Source: Microvelia longipes (Eukaryota; Arthropoda; Insecta; Hemiptera; Veliidae). From it: a stretch of DNA of 64,000 nucleotides. Below are positions 46,190-59,748 of the stretch, piece after piece. The position numbers and the translations under genes are program-made. The notes beneath the pieces are model-generated. The model was not told the DNA's origin, ran no database searches, and saw nothing but the letters and a program-made list of their open reading frames with translations. The stretch covers positions 5,137,369 through 5,201,368 of the forward strand of contig JACMZG010001914.1 of assembly GCA_018340805.1 (NCBI GenBank), written 5' to 3'. Positions within the stretch are counted from its first letter, which is position 1; each line of letters starts with the position of its first letter.

Positions 46190-46313
46190 CTAAATATGAG
46201 GTTGGTCCGATTAAAAATGGTAGGCGTGTTTTAACATCCAGGAATAACCTCATTGGCTCCCTGGCGTTATTTTCCCACGCTGTCAATTGATTTTAGTCGT
46301 ATGTTACACTATA
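46190..46313. mobile_element. MITE family C, copy 5 (left end missing)
   Basis: 'ggcgtgttttaacatccagg' to 'gtcaattgattttagtcgta'. Confidence 0.8.
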
Positions 46314-46689
46314 ACGTTTTGTCGCATAATATAAATACGTATTAAAACTTAATCCTAAAATTAACTTTTGTCCCATTTGATGAGTAACAGAACAAATACA
46401 AAGGCAACAGACATTTAAAAAAATCGTCAAATGTCAATTAACTATTCTAGATGACGTTTTCTTAAAAAAATATTTATAATCATGACAACCATATATTATA
46501 AGTTATGTGTACAGACGAAATCTATTCCGCTATCGTTATGTTATAACTTTTTGTTAAAAATATTAAAGGATGAAAATTCTGAAAATGTTTACTGTTACAT
46601 TATTGAGAACATGCGGTCAGACTTCACAGCATGGCATATGCCCAATAAAGTTAGTGGTTCGTTTCCTATAAACTATAGCTGTATAAAAA

Positions 46690-46915
46690 ACGAGTACAGT
46701 ACGGGGTACTTCGGGAACTTTTCCAAATAATCGGATTCGCTACGCTTACCCTTACCATTAAAGGTACTTGCTTCGCTCATCCTTAGCCAGAAAGATCAGT
46801 TTTAATACCAACGGTCACCCACTCAGGTACTGACTACACTCGATGATGCTTTAACTAGTATTATTGAAATGAAACTTTGAAGACTTATTTATTATATAAA
46901 TAAATACTCGCGTGC
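46690..46915 (-). mobile_element. Family D, 3' part, reversed
   Basis: 'ggtacttcgggaacttttcc', 'aatcggattcgctacgctta', 'aacggtcacccactcaggta'. It is the same orientation and order as 32020-32425. Confidence 0.6.
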
Positions 46916-46939
46916 AATTAGTTTACGCTTCATTAGATT

Positions 46940-47120
46940 ATTATTTTTTTATGAATGATATGTGACGTCATTGCAGGAATCGGTATAGGCGGTCAACATT
47001 GAAAATTTACTATTTATTCCTGCAATGACGTCAATTCCGGAGTATAACCTAACATGTCAAAAAAATTGACTTCATTCATAAAAACCCCCCAATTGAACCA
47101 CCTTATAAATTTTATTAGCT
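46940..47120. mobile_element. MITE family B, second copy
   Basis: 'gtgacgtcattgcaggaatc' and 'cctgcaatgacgtcaattcc' inverted, ending 'accaccttataaattttatt'. It lies just upstream of the arginine kinase first coding exon, so within its 5' intron or UTR region. Confidence 0.75.
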
Positions 47121-47220
47121 TGGTTTTAAGGTAGAACAGTAAATAAACTTCCACAGCTGTCAACGAGTCGATATGAGATTTACAAGCAAATGTTTGCTTT
47201 AATGTTACAGGGCTGCAAAG

Positions 47221-47389
47221 ATGGTTGACGCCGCAACAATGGATAAGCTAGAAGCTGGCTTCAAGAAACTACAGGAATCCGACAGCAAATCTCTCCTTAA
47301 GAAATATTTGACAAAGGATGTTTTCGAAAAGACCAAGAACCTCAAGACCCCGTCCTTTGGATCTACTCTCTTAGATTGCATCCAGTCTG
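47221..47389 (+). CDS. Argk: Arginine kinase coding exon 1
   Basis: Residues 1-56 plus one base, the N-terminal helical domain ('[16 protein letters not shown]'). Acceptor ttacag at 47205-47210 and donor G|gtaatg at 47390. Confidence 0.95.
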
Positions 47390-50300
47390 GTAATGAGTCA
47401 AAAAGTTGATTTATACTTTCCCCATTAATACCGTTTTGTATGGGCCAATTACTTCATATAATTCATATATATATATATTATATATATATATATAATATAA
47501 TATATATATATATATTAATATACTATATATATATATATATTATATATATATATATATATGTTGTGTGTGTGTGTGTGTGTATATATATAAAACTGTGTAC
47601 AAAATAAAACTCCCTTCCCGATAGGAGGTGGTACTACAGAGCTCATATCCAACAAAAAACTTCATATTAACTATGGTCCGATTCTTAACTGTTTTCCCAC
47701 AAGGTCAAATTTCATGATTTTTTAAAATCCTTGACTGTTGCATTTAGAAATGGCTGATTATCTCAGAAATTATATACCTAGCTTCAAAAATATTGAATTT
47801 GTTGGAAAAGTGAGGAAAGTACTATAAGACAACAATATCTACATAAATATACATGTATAAACCTCGAAAAAATAAATGCATTCTTGATCAGCGAGTTCCC
47901 TCCATTAAAAAAAGCACCTCCTACTCCCGCCATGAACCCAATTTTTTTAAGCTTAGTTTCCTCTGGAAATTGACTAAAAATTTATTTTTAACTGCCTTTA
48001 AAAATCCTAGTCAAAAATAAATAATACCCTTGTCAATCACAACTTCAGAGACACTGATGATGGTTTTGAATTGCAGGTGTTGAGAACTTGGACAGTGGTG
48101 TTGGCATCTACGCCCCTGATGCTGAATCATACTCAGTATTCTCAGAATTGTTTGATCCCATCATTGAAGATTACCACCAAGGATTTAAGAAGGGAGACAA
48201 GCACCCCAATAAGGACTGGGGTGATGTTGACTCCCTAGGAAACCTTGACCCCACTGTAAGTAGTTATCATACAAAATAAATAGAATAAGCGATGACTCGA
48301 GTCCGCTTTTTGGTGACAAATTTATTAAGAATAATAGAAGAATCAGCTACCGTCAATACATGCGGTTAGATGTAATTATCCCTGGACCGGTTTACATAAC
48401 ACAATCATCAGCATACGGGACAACACTCGAGCTCTCAACTAATAAAGTTATACCAGTGAATAACTTCTAGTATCAATGAGCACGACAAGCTCTCTGATGA
48501 TGACTCGAGAATCTACAAAGGGCTAATTCATTTGATTTGGATAAAGATAATATATAGAATTACACACGGTTATATAATTTGCAAGCGTGGGAAAATATTG
48601 TTGAGCAATCCGTTATAAGGTTTGCCTCTTATAAAAATTGTTGGCGTGTTTTAACAAACCGGAATAACCTCATTGGCTTCCTAGGCCTTATTTTCCCTTG
48701 CTGTCAACCGATTATAACTGTGTGTTATACTATAGCTCTATCACAAGATTATTATTGTCCATAACATGTTTTATACTGTAGTGAAACAAAATGCTAGTAT
48801 CTTTTTTCCTAACTTATACCGTAGGTATTTCGCATGGATTAACTGTTTAGGTGTTTTTAAGAACTTAAGATCAGTTTTTAAGGCCTCACTGTACAGTGGC
48901 AGACTGAGCTTAAAAGGGGCCAAACCTGCATCTCCAGGGGCCCAATTGGGGGGAGGGGAGTCTATACTTTTAACTAGAGTAGTATTAATGATTATAGCAA
49001 ACGTAATTTAATTTATTTAAATTTCATACTTAATAAAATTAAATCAAATGATATTATTTTATTTAAATAAATTAAATATACAAAGTTTATTTGTTTAAAT
49101 TAAATTCTTTACGTAAACTATTTTATGTTTAATCTTTAGAGCCCTTTTGTACTGCTCTAGTGGCCTAATAAAGTATGTTAAGGGCCTCTTATGGCCATAC
49201 TCTTCCGTTTGGGACCTTTATACAATTTTTGGACTTATTATCTAAGAAAAAAAAGGATTTACCAAATAAATTGGAATTGATTATAATAATTGGTTAATGT
49301 TGTATGTTTTAGGGCGAGTTTGTTGTATCAACCCGCGTCAGGTGCGGTAGGTCCATGGAAGGATATCCCTTCAACCCTGCCTAATGAGGTCAGTACAAAG
49401 AGATGGAAGAGAAGGTAAATAATTACTTCTTTGTCTATGATTTACTAACTTAATACTTCGTATTAGACAAGAAGTAAAAGATAAGTTTATAAGCCATAGA
49501 ATGTAAAATACTTAATACTAAGATTTAGAAAGTGAATATTCTCCAAACACTTTATATTGCAAAATAGAATTGTGTAAATACTTACATATAAGATTAGAAT
49601 GAGATATCTCTCCAACACTTTTATATGCAATAGAATGTTAAATACTTAATATAAGGTTGGAATGTAGAATATTCTCAAACACTTTTATATGCAATAGAAT
49701 GTTAAATACCTTAATATAAGATTGGAATTTAGAATATTCTCCAAACACTTTTATATGCCCAATAGAATGTTAAATACTTTAATATAATAAAGATTAGAAT
49801 GTAGAATATTCTCCAAACACTTTAAGCAATAGAATGTTTAAATACTTAATATAATAGATTAGAATGTAGAATATTCTCCAAACACCTTTTATATGCCAAT
49901 AGAATGTTTAATACTTAATATAAGATATAGAATGTAGGAATAATTCTCAAAACACTTTTATAGCAATAGAATGTTAAAATACTTAATATAAGATTAGAAT
50001 GTAGAATATTCTCCAAACACTTTTATATGCAATAGAATGTTAAATACTTATATAAGTTAGAATGTAGAATATTTCTCCAAACACTTTTATATTGCAATAG
50101 AATTAAATACTTAATATAATAAGATAGAATGCTAGAATATTCGTCCAAACATAATATTGCATAGAATGTTAAATACTAATATTAAGATTTGGAATCTTAG
50201 AATGTATTCTTCCAAACACTTTAAAGCCAATAGAATGTTAAATATTAATATAATATTGGAATCTAGAATATTCTCAAACATTTATATGCAATAGGAATGT

Positions 50301-53300
50301 TAAATACTTATATAAGATCTGGAATCTAGAATATCTCCAAAAACACTTTTATATGCAATAGAATGTTAAATACTTAATATAATAAGATTAGAATGTAGAA
50401 TATTCTCCAAAACATATATGCAAATAGACATGTTAAATACTTAATATAGATTGGAAATCTTAGAATATTTTTCAAAACTTTTATAAAGCAATAGAATGTT
50501 AAAATACTTGATAAATTTGGAATCTAGAATATTCTCAAACACCTTTATATGCAATAGAATGTTAAATACTTAAATTAAGATTGGAATCTAAGATACTCCA
50601 AACACTTTTTATATGCTAATAGAATGTTTAAATACCTTAATATAATAAGATTAGAATGTAGAATATTCTCCAAACATATATGCAATAGAATGTTAAATAC
50701 TTAATATAAGATTGGAATCTAGAATATTCTTCAAACACTTTATAGCAATTAGGATGTTAAATACTAATATAAGATTGGAATCTAGATATTCTTCAAACAC
50801 TTTTATAAGCAATAGAATGTTAAATACTTAATATTTAAGATTGGAATCTAGAATATTTCTCCCAAACCTTTTATATGCAATAGAATGTTAAATACCTTAA
50901 TATAATATTGGAATCTAGAATATTCTTCAAACACTTTTATAAGCAATAGAATGTTAAATACTTAATATAAGATTGGAATCTAGAATATTCTCCAAACACT
51001 TTTTATATGCAATAGAATGTAAATACTTAATATAAGATTGGGAATCTAAGAATATCCTCCAAACACGTTTATAAGCCATAGAATGCTAAATACTTAAACA
51101 GTTTTTATTGGGAATTTCTTTTTAAAGTAGATATTATTTATTTTTGCACCAAGGGAGTAGAGAATACTGTTATTTCCTGAGCAAGTTAGTTTTTTAAGTG
51201 GAAATCTCTCTCCGAGAGAACCAAAGGATTTAACTCACGAGGTATTTATGTGTTATGACTATTAACTTCCAAAGCGAAGTTGACGGAGTTAATTATTGCA
51301 AGGAGAAAAATAGCATACAAGATTTTATCTCCAGACGTCATTGTTATATTCTTATTTTATTTTTTTTATTGCTCTAGACAACTTCTTTCACCCCGAAACG
51401 GATTTTGAGCGAGTAAAAATTTCTTATTTGGTCAGGTTTCTCTAATAAATTTTAGGGGTCTGCTCTTCCCAAAAAAATATGTATTTCAAAAAATCCCTTG
51501 GAAATGAAAAGTGCTTATTTAATAGTCAATAACTTCACACATCTGCTCCTCCCAAAAAAAGTTTTAAAAAATCTCTTGGAAATAAAAAGTGCTTCTTTAC
51601 TCCCAAAAAACTAGTCAATTAACTTCACACATTATACACCGTCTTTTACTTACATTTTCATCTTTTACAAAACTAGGAGGTATTACATGAATATTTTGCA
51701 TGCTAAGACTTATATAGTAAGAGAACACTGCTTATCTCTAATATCTATATTACTTCATGCTCGTCAGAACCAAGAGCTTCACTCTTGATTCTGAACAGAC
51801 ACCCTCTAGATGTCAGTTCAGGCTGTGCTAGCACACTCATGATTTAATCACTAAGATATAGAAAGGGTTTTAATATAAGGTCGAAGCAATAGATTATTAC
51901 CAACAATTAAACAGCTACAATATATTGTATGTTATTATTATACAATATATTATATGTCTAGTTGTCATGTAAACTTATTTTTAATTATTTATGATTTGCC
52001 AAACTTGGAAGTATCAAGAATCACACTTCACTTGATACATAATGCATTTTCAAAGTGTAATAATTGTATAGTTATTAATAATAATGGTTATAATAATTAT
52101 AATAATAATAATAATAATAATTTTTTTATTTCTACCAAAAAGAAAAATTTACAATAATATTAGTATACATTAATTTAATGATTATAGTTTTCTCTACATA
52201 AAAGGTTTTTAATACAATCCTTTCTTTGTACAGCTCTGATACATTTGCACCATCTTGTAGTACCATATTGGCGAATAATGCCTATAGCGAGAAAAATATG
52301 TAGTATTATAAAAGATTTCAATAATACAGATAGTGCCTTATATTCAACTCATAATTTGATTACAAAATTTGAATCTTTTGGTAAATGAAAATTATTATTT
52401 TATTTCAGGTATCATCAACTCTTTCAGCCATGACTGGTGAACTTAAAGGTACCTACTATCCACTCACTGGAATGACCAAAGAAACTCAACAGAAGCTCAT
52501 TGATGATCACTTCCTGTTCAAGGAAGGAGACAGGTTCCTCCAGGCTGCCAATGCTTGCAGATTCTGGCCCACTGGTAGGGGTATCTACCACAACGACAAT
52601 AAAACATTCTTAGTATGGTGTAATGAAGAAGATCATCTTAGGCTTATTTCTATGCAGATGGGTGGTGACCTTGGTCAGGTAAATATAATAAATAAGTTTA
52701 AAATAATTATTATAAATGATTTACTTAGAATAGTCAATTGACATGGAGCAACCTAAACAAAGCGATGACAAACGTTGCATAAATAACAGATGTCAGCAGT
52801 GCTCATCCAAGATAACCCAAGTCCACAAATCTTTTCAGAAGCTTAAGTTTTCAAAAATGTCATTGCTCAATAATATAGAAGCCTGCCATGCATGGAAACT
52901 TCATGGCACTTAATGGAAACTTGCCTTGGTAACTTTGTCTAGAGGTCAATCCTGTCGACCAGTGAATTTGATTTGACCATAACTATTGATGAGGTGCATA
53001 AAATTGTTTCTACTCTTTTGGGTAAAATTGTTTCTAAAGTTGGCTCTATATAAAGCAAACCACGTATTATTTCATTTCAACAATTTTATTAAATAATTCT
53101 CTTAAGAATTAACATAGGAATACTAATTCTCTTTTATATTATGTTATGCATCGACTTAAGATGACAGGAGGAGGATGCGAACAAATGTCCCTACTGGTTT
53201 AGCTTAAACGTGAAAGTTTGTTATGATGGATATTATGAGTAGAATTAGTTGGACTTGTACCAGGATTTTAACCTGACTTAGTAGGTCTACTAAGTCAGGT

Positions 53301-54398
53301 GGAAAAAACACTGCATTCATGTTGTGCTGCATCTCTGAAGATGTCTCCCATAGTGGATGAAGTGTTGAGTTTATCATCTAATACAATTTATAATCCCCTG
53401 GATGTTCAAGTGTCGCTACTTTATGACACATACAGGTCTATGTGCCCACGTATCAATTAAATTTTTGATATGTTTACAGGTCTACAGGAGATTGGTAACG
53501 GCTGTGAATGATATTGAAAAGAGAGTACCATTCTCTCACCATGAAAGACTTGGTTTCTTGACTTTCTGCCCAACTAACTTGGGCACAACTGTCAGAGCCT
53601 CTGTACATATTAAAGTACCCAAGCTTGCTGCCAATAAGGCTAAGCTTGATGAAGTTGCCGCTAAATTTAACTTACAGGTAATATATTTTTCTTAACATTA
53701 TGCTCATGATACTTTATTGTATTAAGGATTTTTTAGACTAAAGCTCGTGCTTGATTTTTAATTGTAACCTGCTTACAACTTTACTGTAGCACAAACCTTT
53801 ACGAAAAAAATCTCCTTGAATATGTTACTTAAAAATTTTAAACTAAAAAAATTCTGTTTGCAACAAATAAATTGTTAAGGCATTCAAATATGAGTTTTCT
53901 TTAAACGTTGTTTTGCAAAATGAGAAGCTGCTAAAGAAAAAATTTGTAGTGCGATTCCGAATGCTTGAACATGTAATTAATAAGCTTTATCCTTATCAAT
54001 TACATCCTCTTTACTTAGATAAAAAGATTGAAATATTTATTTTAAGTTCTTCTTCCTTTGAAACACAGAAATAAAACTATTAAATATGCTTGCTATTACA
54101 CCCTTAATAAGTGGATAACCCACCACAGGGTTATCCACAATTATCCAGGGTGGATAAACCACCCTTAATAATTGGACCTGTGCTTAAAACGTGATCAGAT
54201 ATTCAGATACTTTTTTTTAACCAAACTTTATTTGAACTTGCTTGACAGGTACGTGGTACCCGAGGAGAGCACACTGAAGCCGAAGGCGGTGTCTATGACA
54301 TCTCAAACAAGCGTCGTATGGGTCTCACCGAATACCAAGCTGTCAAAGAAATGAATGACGGCATCCTCGAAATCATCAAGATGGAAAAAGAACTATAA
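47221..54398 (+). CDS. Argk: Arginine kinase, six coding exons
   Basis: Transfers phosphate between ATP and arginine in the cytosol, buffering energy in muscle and other high-demand insect tissues. Coding exons: 47221-47389, 48077-48255, 49313-49414, 52409-52678, 53480-53677, 54249-54398. All junctions are GT-AG and in phase. The product is about 356 residues, the normal family length. Visible landmarks: the substrate-loop SGVGIYAPD (about 63-71), the nucleotide-binding [14 protein letters not shown] at 223-227 (acidic residues contacting arginine), CPTNLGT with the reactive cysteine at position 271, and [13 protein letters not shown] near 309-320. Start: first ATG, 10 nt after a splice acceptor at 47210, so a 5' non-coding exon lies upstream. 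Exon 3 lacks three single bases relative to the expected frame and so shows two false stops; all other exons are clean. I read this as sequence error, not a pseudogene. Confidence 0.96.
47390..48076 (+). other. Arginine kinase intron 1
   Basis: Contains an (AT)n/(GT)n microsatellite (47465-47590) and a diverged copy of the repeat at 16.6 kb (47610-47730). Ends ttgcag at 48076. Confidence 0.9.
48077..48255 (+). CDS. Argk: Arginine kinase coding exon 2
   Basis: Completes Gly57 and encodes residues 58-116, with the SGVGIYAPD substrate loop and DPIIEDYH. Donor ACT|gtaag. Confidence 0.95.
48256..49312 (+). other. Arginine kinase intron 2
   Basis: Holds MITE C copy 6 (48557-48733), a family D end-like stretch (48800-48890) and a GGGGCC-rich hAT-like relic beginning 'cagtggcagactgagc' at about 48894. 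Ends tttttag at 49312. Confidence 0.85.
48557..48733. mobile_element. MITE family C, copy 6
   Basis: 'attacacacggttatataat', 'gcaagcgtgggaaaatattg' to 'aactgtgtgttatacta'. The most diverged copy, inside arginine kinase intron 2. Confidence 0.75.
49313..49414 (+). CDS. Argk: Arginine kinase coding exon 3, with three apparent 1-bp deletions
   Basis: Reads [20 protein letters not shown], then NPA and two stops, then QYKEMEEK. Arginine kinases have NPCLTEAQY here. The 102 nt observed against 105 expected means three single-base losses within about 20 nt (49377-49395) that together restore frame. The exon sits 75 bp from a large minisatellite. Confidence 0.9.
49490..51097. repeat. Minisatellite in arginine kinase intron 3, 65-bp unit, about 24 copies
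   Basis: Unit 'aatagaatgttaaatactta' then 'atataagattagaatgtaga' then 'atattctccaaacactttta' then 'tatgc'. Two sub-types differ at 'ttagaatgtaga' versus 'ttggaatctaga'. Nearly every copy has its own one-base indels. Confidence 0.95.
51430..51640. repeat. Two-copy direct repeat in intron 3
   Basis: 'ctgctcttcccaaaaaaata...aaatcccttggaaatgaaaa' is repeated about 95 bp later as 'ctgctcctcccaaaaaaagt'. Both are followed by 'agtcaat' and 'aacttcacaca'. Confidence 0.8.
52409..52678 (+). CDS. Argk: Arginine kinase coding exon 4
   Basis: Ninety codons, residues 152-241, with [20 protein letters not shown], the GRGIYHND loop and NEEDH. Acceptor tttcag at 52408 and donor CAG|gtaaat at 52679. Confidence 0.97.
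53290..53390 (+). mobile_element. Decayed Penelope-like hammerhead end in intron 4
   Basis: 'gctgcatctctgaagatgtc', 'tcccatagtggatgaagtgt'. The core CTGAAGA is intact but the GAAA element is lost. Confidence 0.45.
53480..53677 (+). CDS. Argk: Arginine kinase coding exon 5
   Basis: Sixty-six codons, residues 242-307, including CPTNLGT with Cys271. Acceptor tttacag at 53479 and donor CAG|gtaata at 53678. Confidence 0.97.
54249..54398 (+). CDS. Argk: Arginine kinase coding exon 6
   Basis: Residues 308-356 and [16 protein letters not shown] forms the mobile loop over the active site. The C-terminus is IIKMEKEL. Confidence 0.97.
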   Translation, partial: VRGTRGEHTEAEGGVYDISNKRRMGLTEYQAVKEMNDGILEIIKMEKEL

Positions 54399-54450
54399 AT
54401 CTTTATATTATTATTTATACATATTAATTATTAAATTATTATAAACACAA

Positions 54451-54456
54451 AATAAA
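54451..54456 (+). terminator. Arginine kinase poly(A) signal
   Basis: AATAAA 53 nt after the stop codon. Confidence 0.65.
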
Positions 54457-54459
54457 AAA

Positions 54460-55360
54460 CCAAAATGAACCTTATTTCTTAATTTTATCCTATTTTTTTT
54501 AAATTAAAAAATTTCTTTTAAAATACTTTTAAAAAAGTTAAGATTATTAAAAAACCAAAATCTATATTTTTCATACAAAACCAAACGAATATAATAAATA
54601 AAAATTCGTCAAATAAAACATAAAAAAGTGATGTTTTGTACATGTGCTCACTAATAACAAATTGATAAAAACCCAAGTCAAAACATAAAACTGACGCCTT
54701 CTACCACCTTTTTTGTATTTTTTACAAAACAATTATTTTGTTCTTAAAACACCAAATACCCTGAATTGTATAAATTGCTCTTAAGCTAAACTTGAGTTAA
54801 CTTCTTAAGAAGCAATGGAAAATTTAAAAGACAAAATTTATTCTCGCCTTAATCTACTTGTATTTTTATTTATTTATTAACTTAAATATTTAAATATACA
54901 AAATTTATAAAAATGAAGGACGAATAAATTATTTTTGGTGTTAAAGGACTTTTTTGTATTTATTTAATTAAAAAATTAACTAAAAAAAAATCCTAGTCTA
55001 CAGAAAATAAATTATAATTTTGGTCTCCAACTAGTCTTTATTTGTAGAATATGTGTAAAAGAAAATTGTTAAATATTGAGATTATTAATTTTATATTTTT
55101 TTCATATTTATAATCTTTGATTTTAAATATAAATAAATTAAATAAATGAACTCAATATGTAGGACAAAAACGAAAATCAGTTTTTTTAATTGATACAATT
55201 TAACAATGAAATAAACAAAGAAATATTATAATAAAATAAAATTGTTAGTATTTAGAGGTGATTTTATTTTAACCTAATAAACCCTATATATTAGAAATTA
55301 AGAGCAAACTAAGTATCATTTCTTAATGGCCCACAACAAAACTCAGTGCCGTTTCTTAAT
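54460..55360. other. Intergenic, no gene seen
   Basis: Very AT-rich spacer between arginine kinase and the Hsp70 pair. Confidence 0.5.
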
Positions 55361-55985
55361 GGTCCGTAATGATAGAAGTAATTCCACGTAAGTAATAAGA
55401 GGTACTATTTTAGGCGAGGGAATCAGATGTGTTTTTATCTCTAGGCAATGAAACACGTTTGACAACTTGGTTCCCGTGTAAGCTGAGAATATTTGTTAAA
55501 TAGCTGAATCTTAATTCCAGTCAGACCAATATTTGTAAGAAATTACTTCACAAAGAGCTGTGATTTTACTCTAAGTTTCTCTAGCTTCAACTAGAAACAA
55601 CACGTGCCCTACTGCCAGACCAGGCTTTCCTGCTCTTGAAATCATAAGGCAGAAACATATATATTACATATTTAATATAAACTACTATTGAGGGTCCTAA
55701 ATTTTGCCACAACCCAGATTCATTTAGGGTAAGGGATCGTTTACGAGTACCTGACATCGCACAGACTCACAACCACTGGCTTAACTTCCCTTTCGAAGGA
55801 CAGCATGTGCAAGGACCTTAACGGTCCGCAACAATAGAAGTAATACCACATAAGTAATAAGAGTTACTATTTTAGGCGAGGGAATCAGATGTGTTTTTAT
55901 CTCTAGGAAATATTTGTTGAATAGCTGAATCTTAATTCTAGCCAGATCAATATTTGTAAGAAATGATTTCACAATTTTACTATTA
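55345..55985. repeat. Direct repeat, two units of about 180-210 bp
   Basis: 55361-55570 and 55803-55980 share 'ggtccgtaatgatagaagta', 'ttaggcgagggaatcagatg', 'tgtttttatctctagg' and 'aatatttgtaagaaat'. The second unit lacks about 35 bp after 'tctctagg'. Offset about 450 bp. Confidence 0.8.
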
Positions 55986-56625
55986 AGGTTCATATAAGCA
56001 TCTTAGCCAGAGTAAGAGAAAATACAGATCCTTCAAAAATTATTTGCAACTCGTTTAAAGAAATCTAAAAATATTTTTATTTTAATAGAGCAGGTTGTAA
56101 TGCATCACCAATAAAAAAAAAAATTATCAATAATAAGACTTATCTCTTTATCCCCCATAAGAGAGGATTTCAGAACTCGAAGAGAACTTTCAAGATCTCG
56201 TGCAACCGCTGTAACCACAGAGCCAAAGAAGCTTACGAATGCAGGTTGGCAATAATTTATAGCTAAACTTACAAAACAACATTCTCTAGGTTAACTATAA
56301 AACATTAGTTATTTTTTTCAAAGATGCCTAAATAGAAAATTGCCATAATAAAGTTACATTAATAAACTCTATCATCGCTTGCTAAATTTCGGCATATTTC
56401 TAAACTTCAACCTAGTCTGTTTTCAAAACAACCCTTGAGATTGTGACAGTGATTATAGTTAGTTTTGGTACAAATTTTATAAACATTTTATAATTCAATG
56501 TTTTTCAAGACTAGCTAGCTACATTGCCACAATGACTAAGTGATATTTAAGCCATTGAGTTTGTCTTTATTAAAAACTAAGGAAAAAGGAAATCAAGTAA
56601 AAACAATGGTAGAATAGTTTATAAA

Positions 56626-56632
56626 TCTTTAT
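56626..56632 (-). terminator. Candidate poly(A) signal of Hsp70 copy 1
   Basis: AATAAAG on the minus strand about 210 nt past the stop codon. Confidence 0.45.
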
Positions 56633-56843
56633 TATAAAATTAAATAACAAATAGAAAATATATGAGATCTCATTTTATAACAAAAAGTATTTACATAATT
56701 ATTTACAAATAATAATACAAATATAAATAAATTTGTTCAACCTAATAGGAACATTAAAACAAACATTTTTTTAATGCAAATAAGACTACAATATTATTGA
56801 ACTATTTACACTAACATATAAGATAAATTTGGGGTGTACATCT

Positions 56844-58743
<1,900 letters not shown>

Positions 58744-58744
58744 T

Positions 58745-58907
58745 TTCGTACTTTGATATTGATGCACTTTATACTCGAACACACTTAAAATACTCAAATA
58801 GATCGCACTAACAAATATAGCACAAGTTATAGCACTTGATAAAATATCGCAAGATCGCTTTACTTGCTCTCACTGACTAAGCAGTTTGAACTTTGTAAAT
58901 AAACTGA
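58745..58907 (-). promoter_or_regulatory. Hsp70 copy 1 5' leader and initiator
   Basis: The initiator TCAGTTT reads on the minus strand at 58907-58901. About 160 nt of A-rich leader without an intron follows to the ATG, as in fly heat-shock genes. Confidence 0.65.
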
Positions 58908-58927
58908 GAGGTCGGACGGGGGTTTGG

Positions 58928-58935
58928 TTTATATA
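58928..58935 (-). promoter_or_regulatory. TATA box of Hsp70 copy 1
   Basis: TATATAAA on the minus strand, about 25-30 nt upstream of the initiator. Confidence 0.8.
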
Positions 58936-58958
58936 CTGGGATAGAAACAGACTGTAGC

Positions 58959-59030
58959 TTCTAGAGTTTTCTACTCTCTTTCTAATTAAAATACCCCCTA
59001 ATACTGGGTCACGACTTCTAGAATCCCTTC
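58959..59030 (-). promoter_or_regulatory. Heat-shock elements of Hsp70 copy 1
   Basis: Two arrays of alternating NGAAN/NTTCN. TTCtaGAGttTTC is at 58959-58971 (one unit off by a base). TTCtaGAA is at 59016-59023, with a further TTC at 59028-59030. Equivalent sites exist in copy 2. Confidence 0.75.
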
Positions 59031-59094
59031 TCTTTCTACCCAATACTGAATTATTCCACTATTGTCGATCATACTTTATTTATTTATATTTATA

Positions 59095-59690
59095 TAAATA
59101 TATTAATAGACTCGCTTCGCTCGCTTAATTGCTTACAATAACAAGCTTAATAGTGTAGTATTAAACAAAATAGGGCTCGCATCGCTCGCTAAATTATAAG
59201 TAACAGTTGTTTATAATGTACATGCTAAAAAAGGGACTCGCTTCGCTCTCTAGATCTCGTATTCTATTATAAAATACGCAAATTTGCGTATATTTATAAA
59301 TACATAATAAGAGTGACTCGCCTCGCTCGCTAAATTGCAAGAGGCTACTTCGTTGCTAGATTGTGTATTTATAATAATACATAGCAAGTAAGGCTTGCTT
59401 AATTGTACTCAATATACTAAATTGCATCGCTCGCTATTGCGTATATTTAGTATATAATATGCTTAAAATGGGCTCCCTTGTTGTCTCTAATAATATTATA
59501 AATATAAAAGGGCTCACTTCGCTCGTTAAAATAGCGTAAATGTTTACAATTTTAAATACTAATAAGGGGCTCCTTCGTTCACTAATACGCATCTTTATAA
59601 TTTTAATAAAGTAAAAAAAGGCTCGATTTGCTCACTAAAATTGCGTATATTAATTATAATACATACGTAAGAAGGCTCGCTCTGTTGCTT
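59095..59690. repeat. Satellite-like array in the Hsp70 spacer, left
   Basis: About ten degenerate units of 55-70 bp. Each has 'ggctcgcttcgctcgctaaa' or a close variant followed by 'ttgcgtatatttataata'-type sequence. The first unit is mirrored at 61861-61895, next to copy 2. Confidence 0.8.
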
Positions 59691-59748
59691 CTTCTCCTTG
59701 GCGGGCGTGCCAGAAAAGTGAATCAATCAGTGTTGCGAGGGTATATAG

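Noticed and set aside
48050..48076. CTGATGATGG just before arginine kinase exon 2
   Set aside because: No GAAA or stem pairing; it is part of the intron end.
48494..48520. A further CTGATGATG sequence in arginine kinase intron 2 as a hammerhead
   Set aside because: No GAAA element or matching stem II follows.
48894..49215. A second hAT element with GGGGCC blocks in intron 2
   Set aside because: Only the left end looks convincing; no matching right end or target duplication was found, so it is mentioned only within the intron.
49313..49414. Arginine kinase as a pseudogene because of stops in exon 3
   Set aside because: The three missing bases cancel out, all other exons and splice sites are intact, and the exon is next to an error-prone minisatellite.
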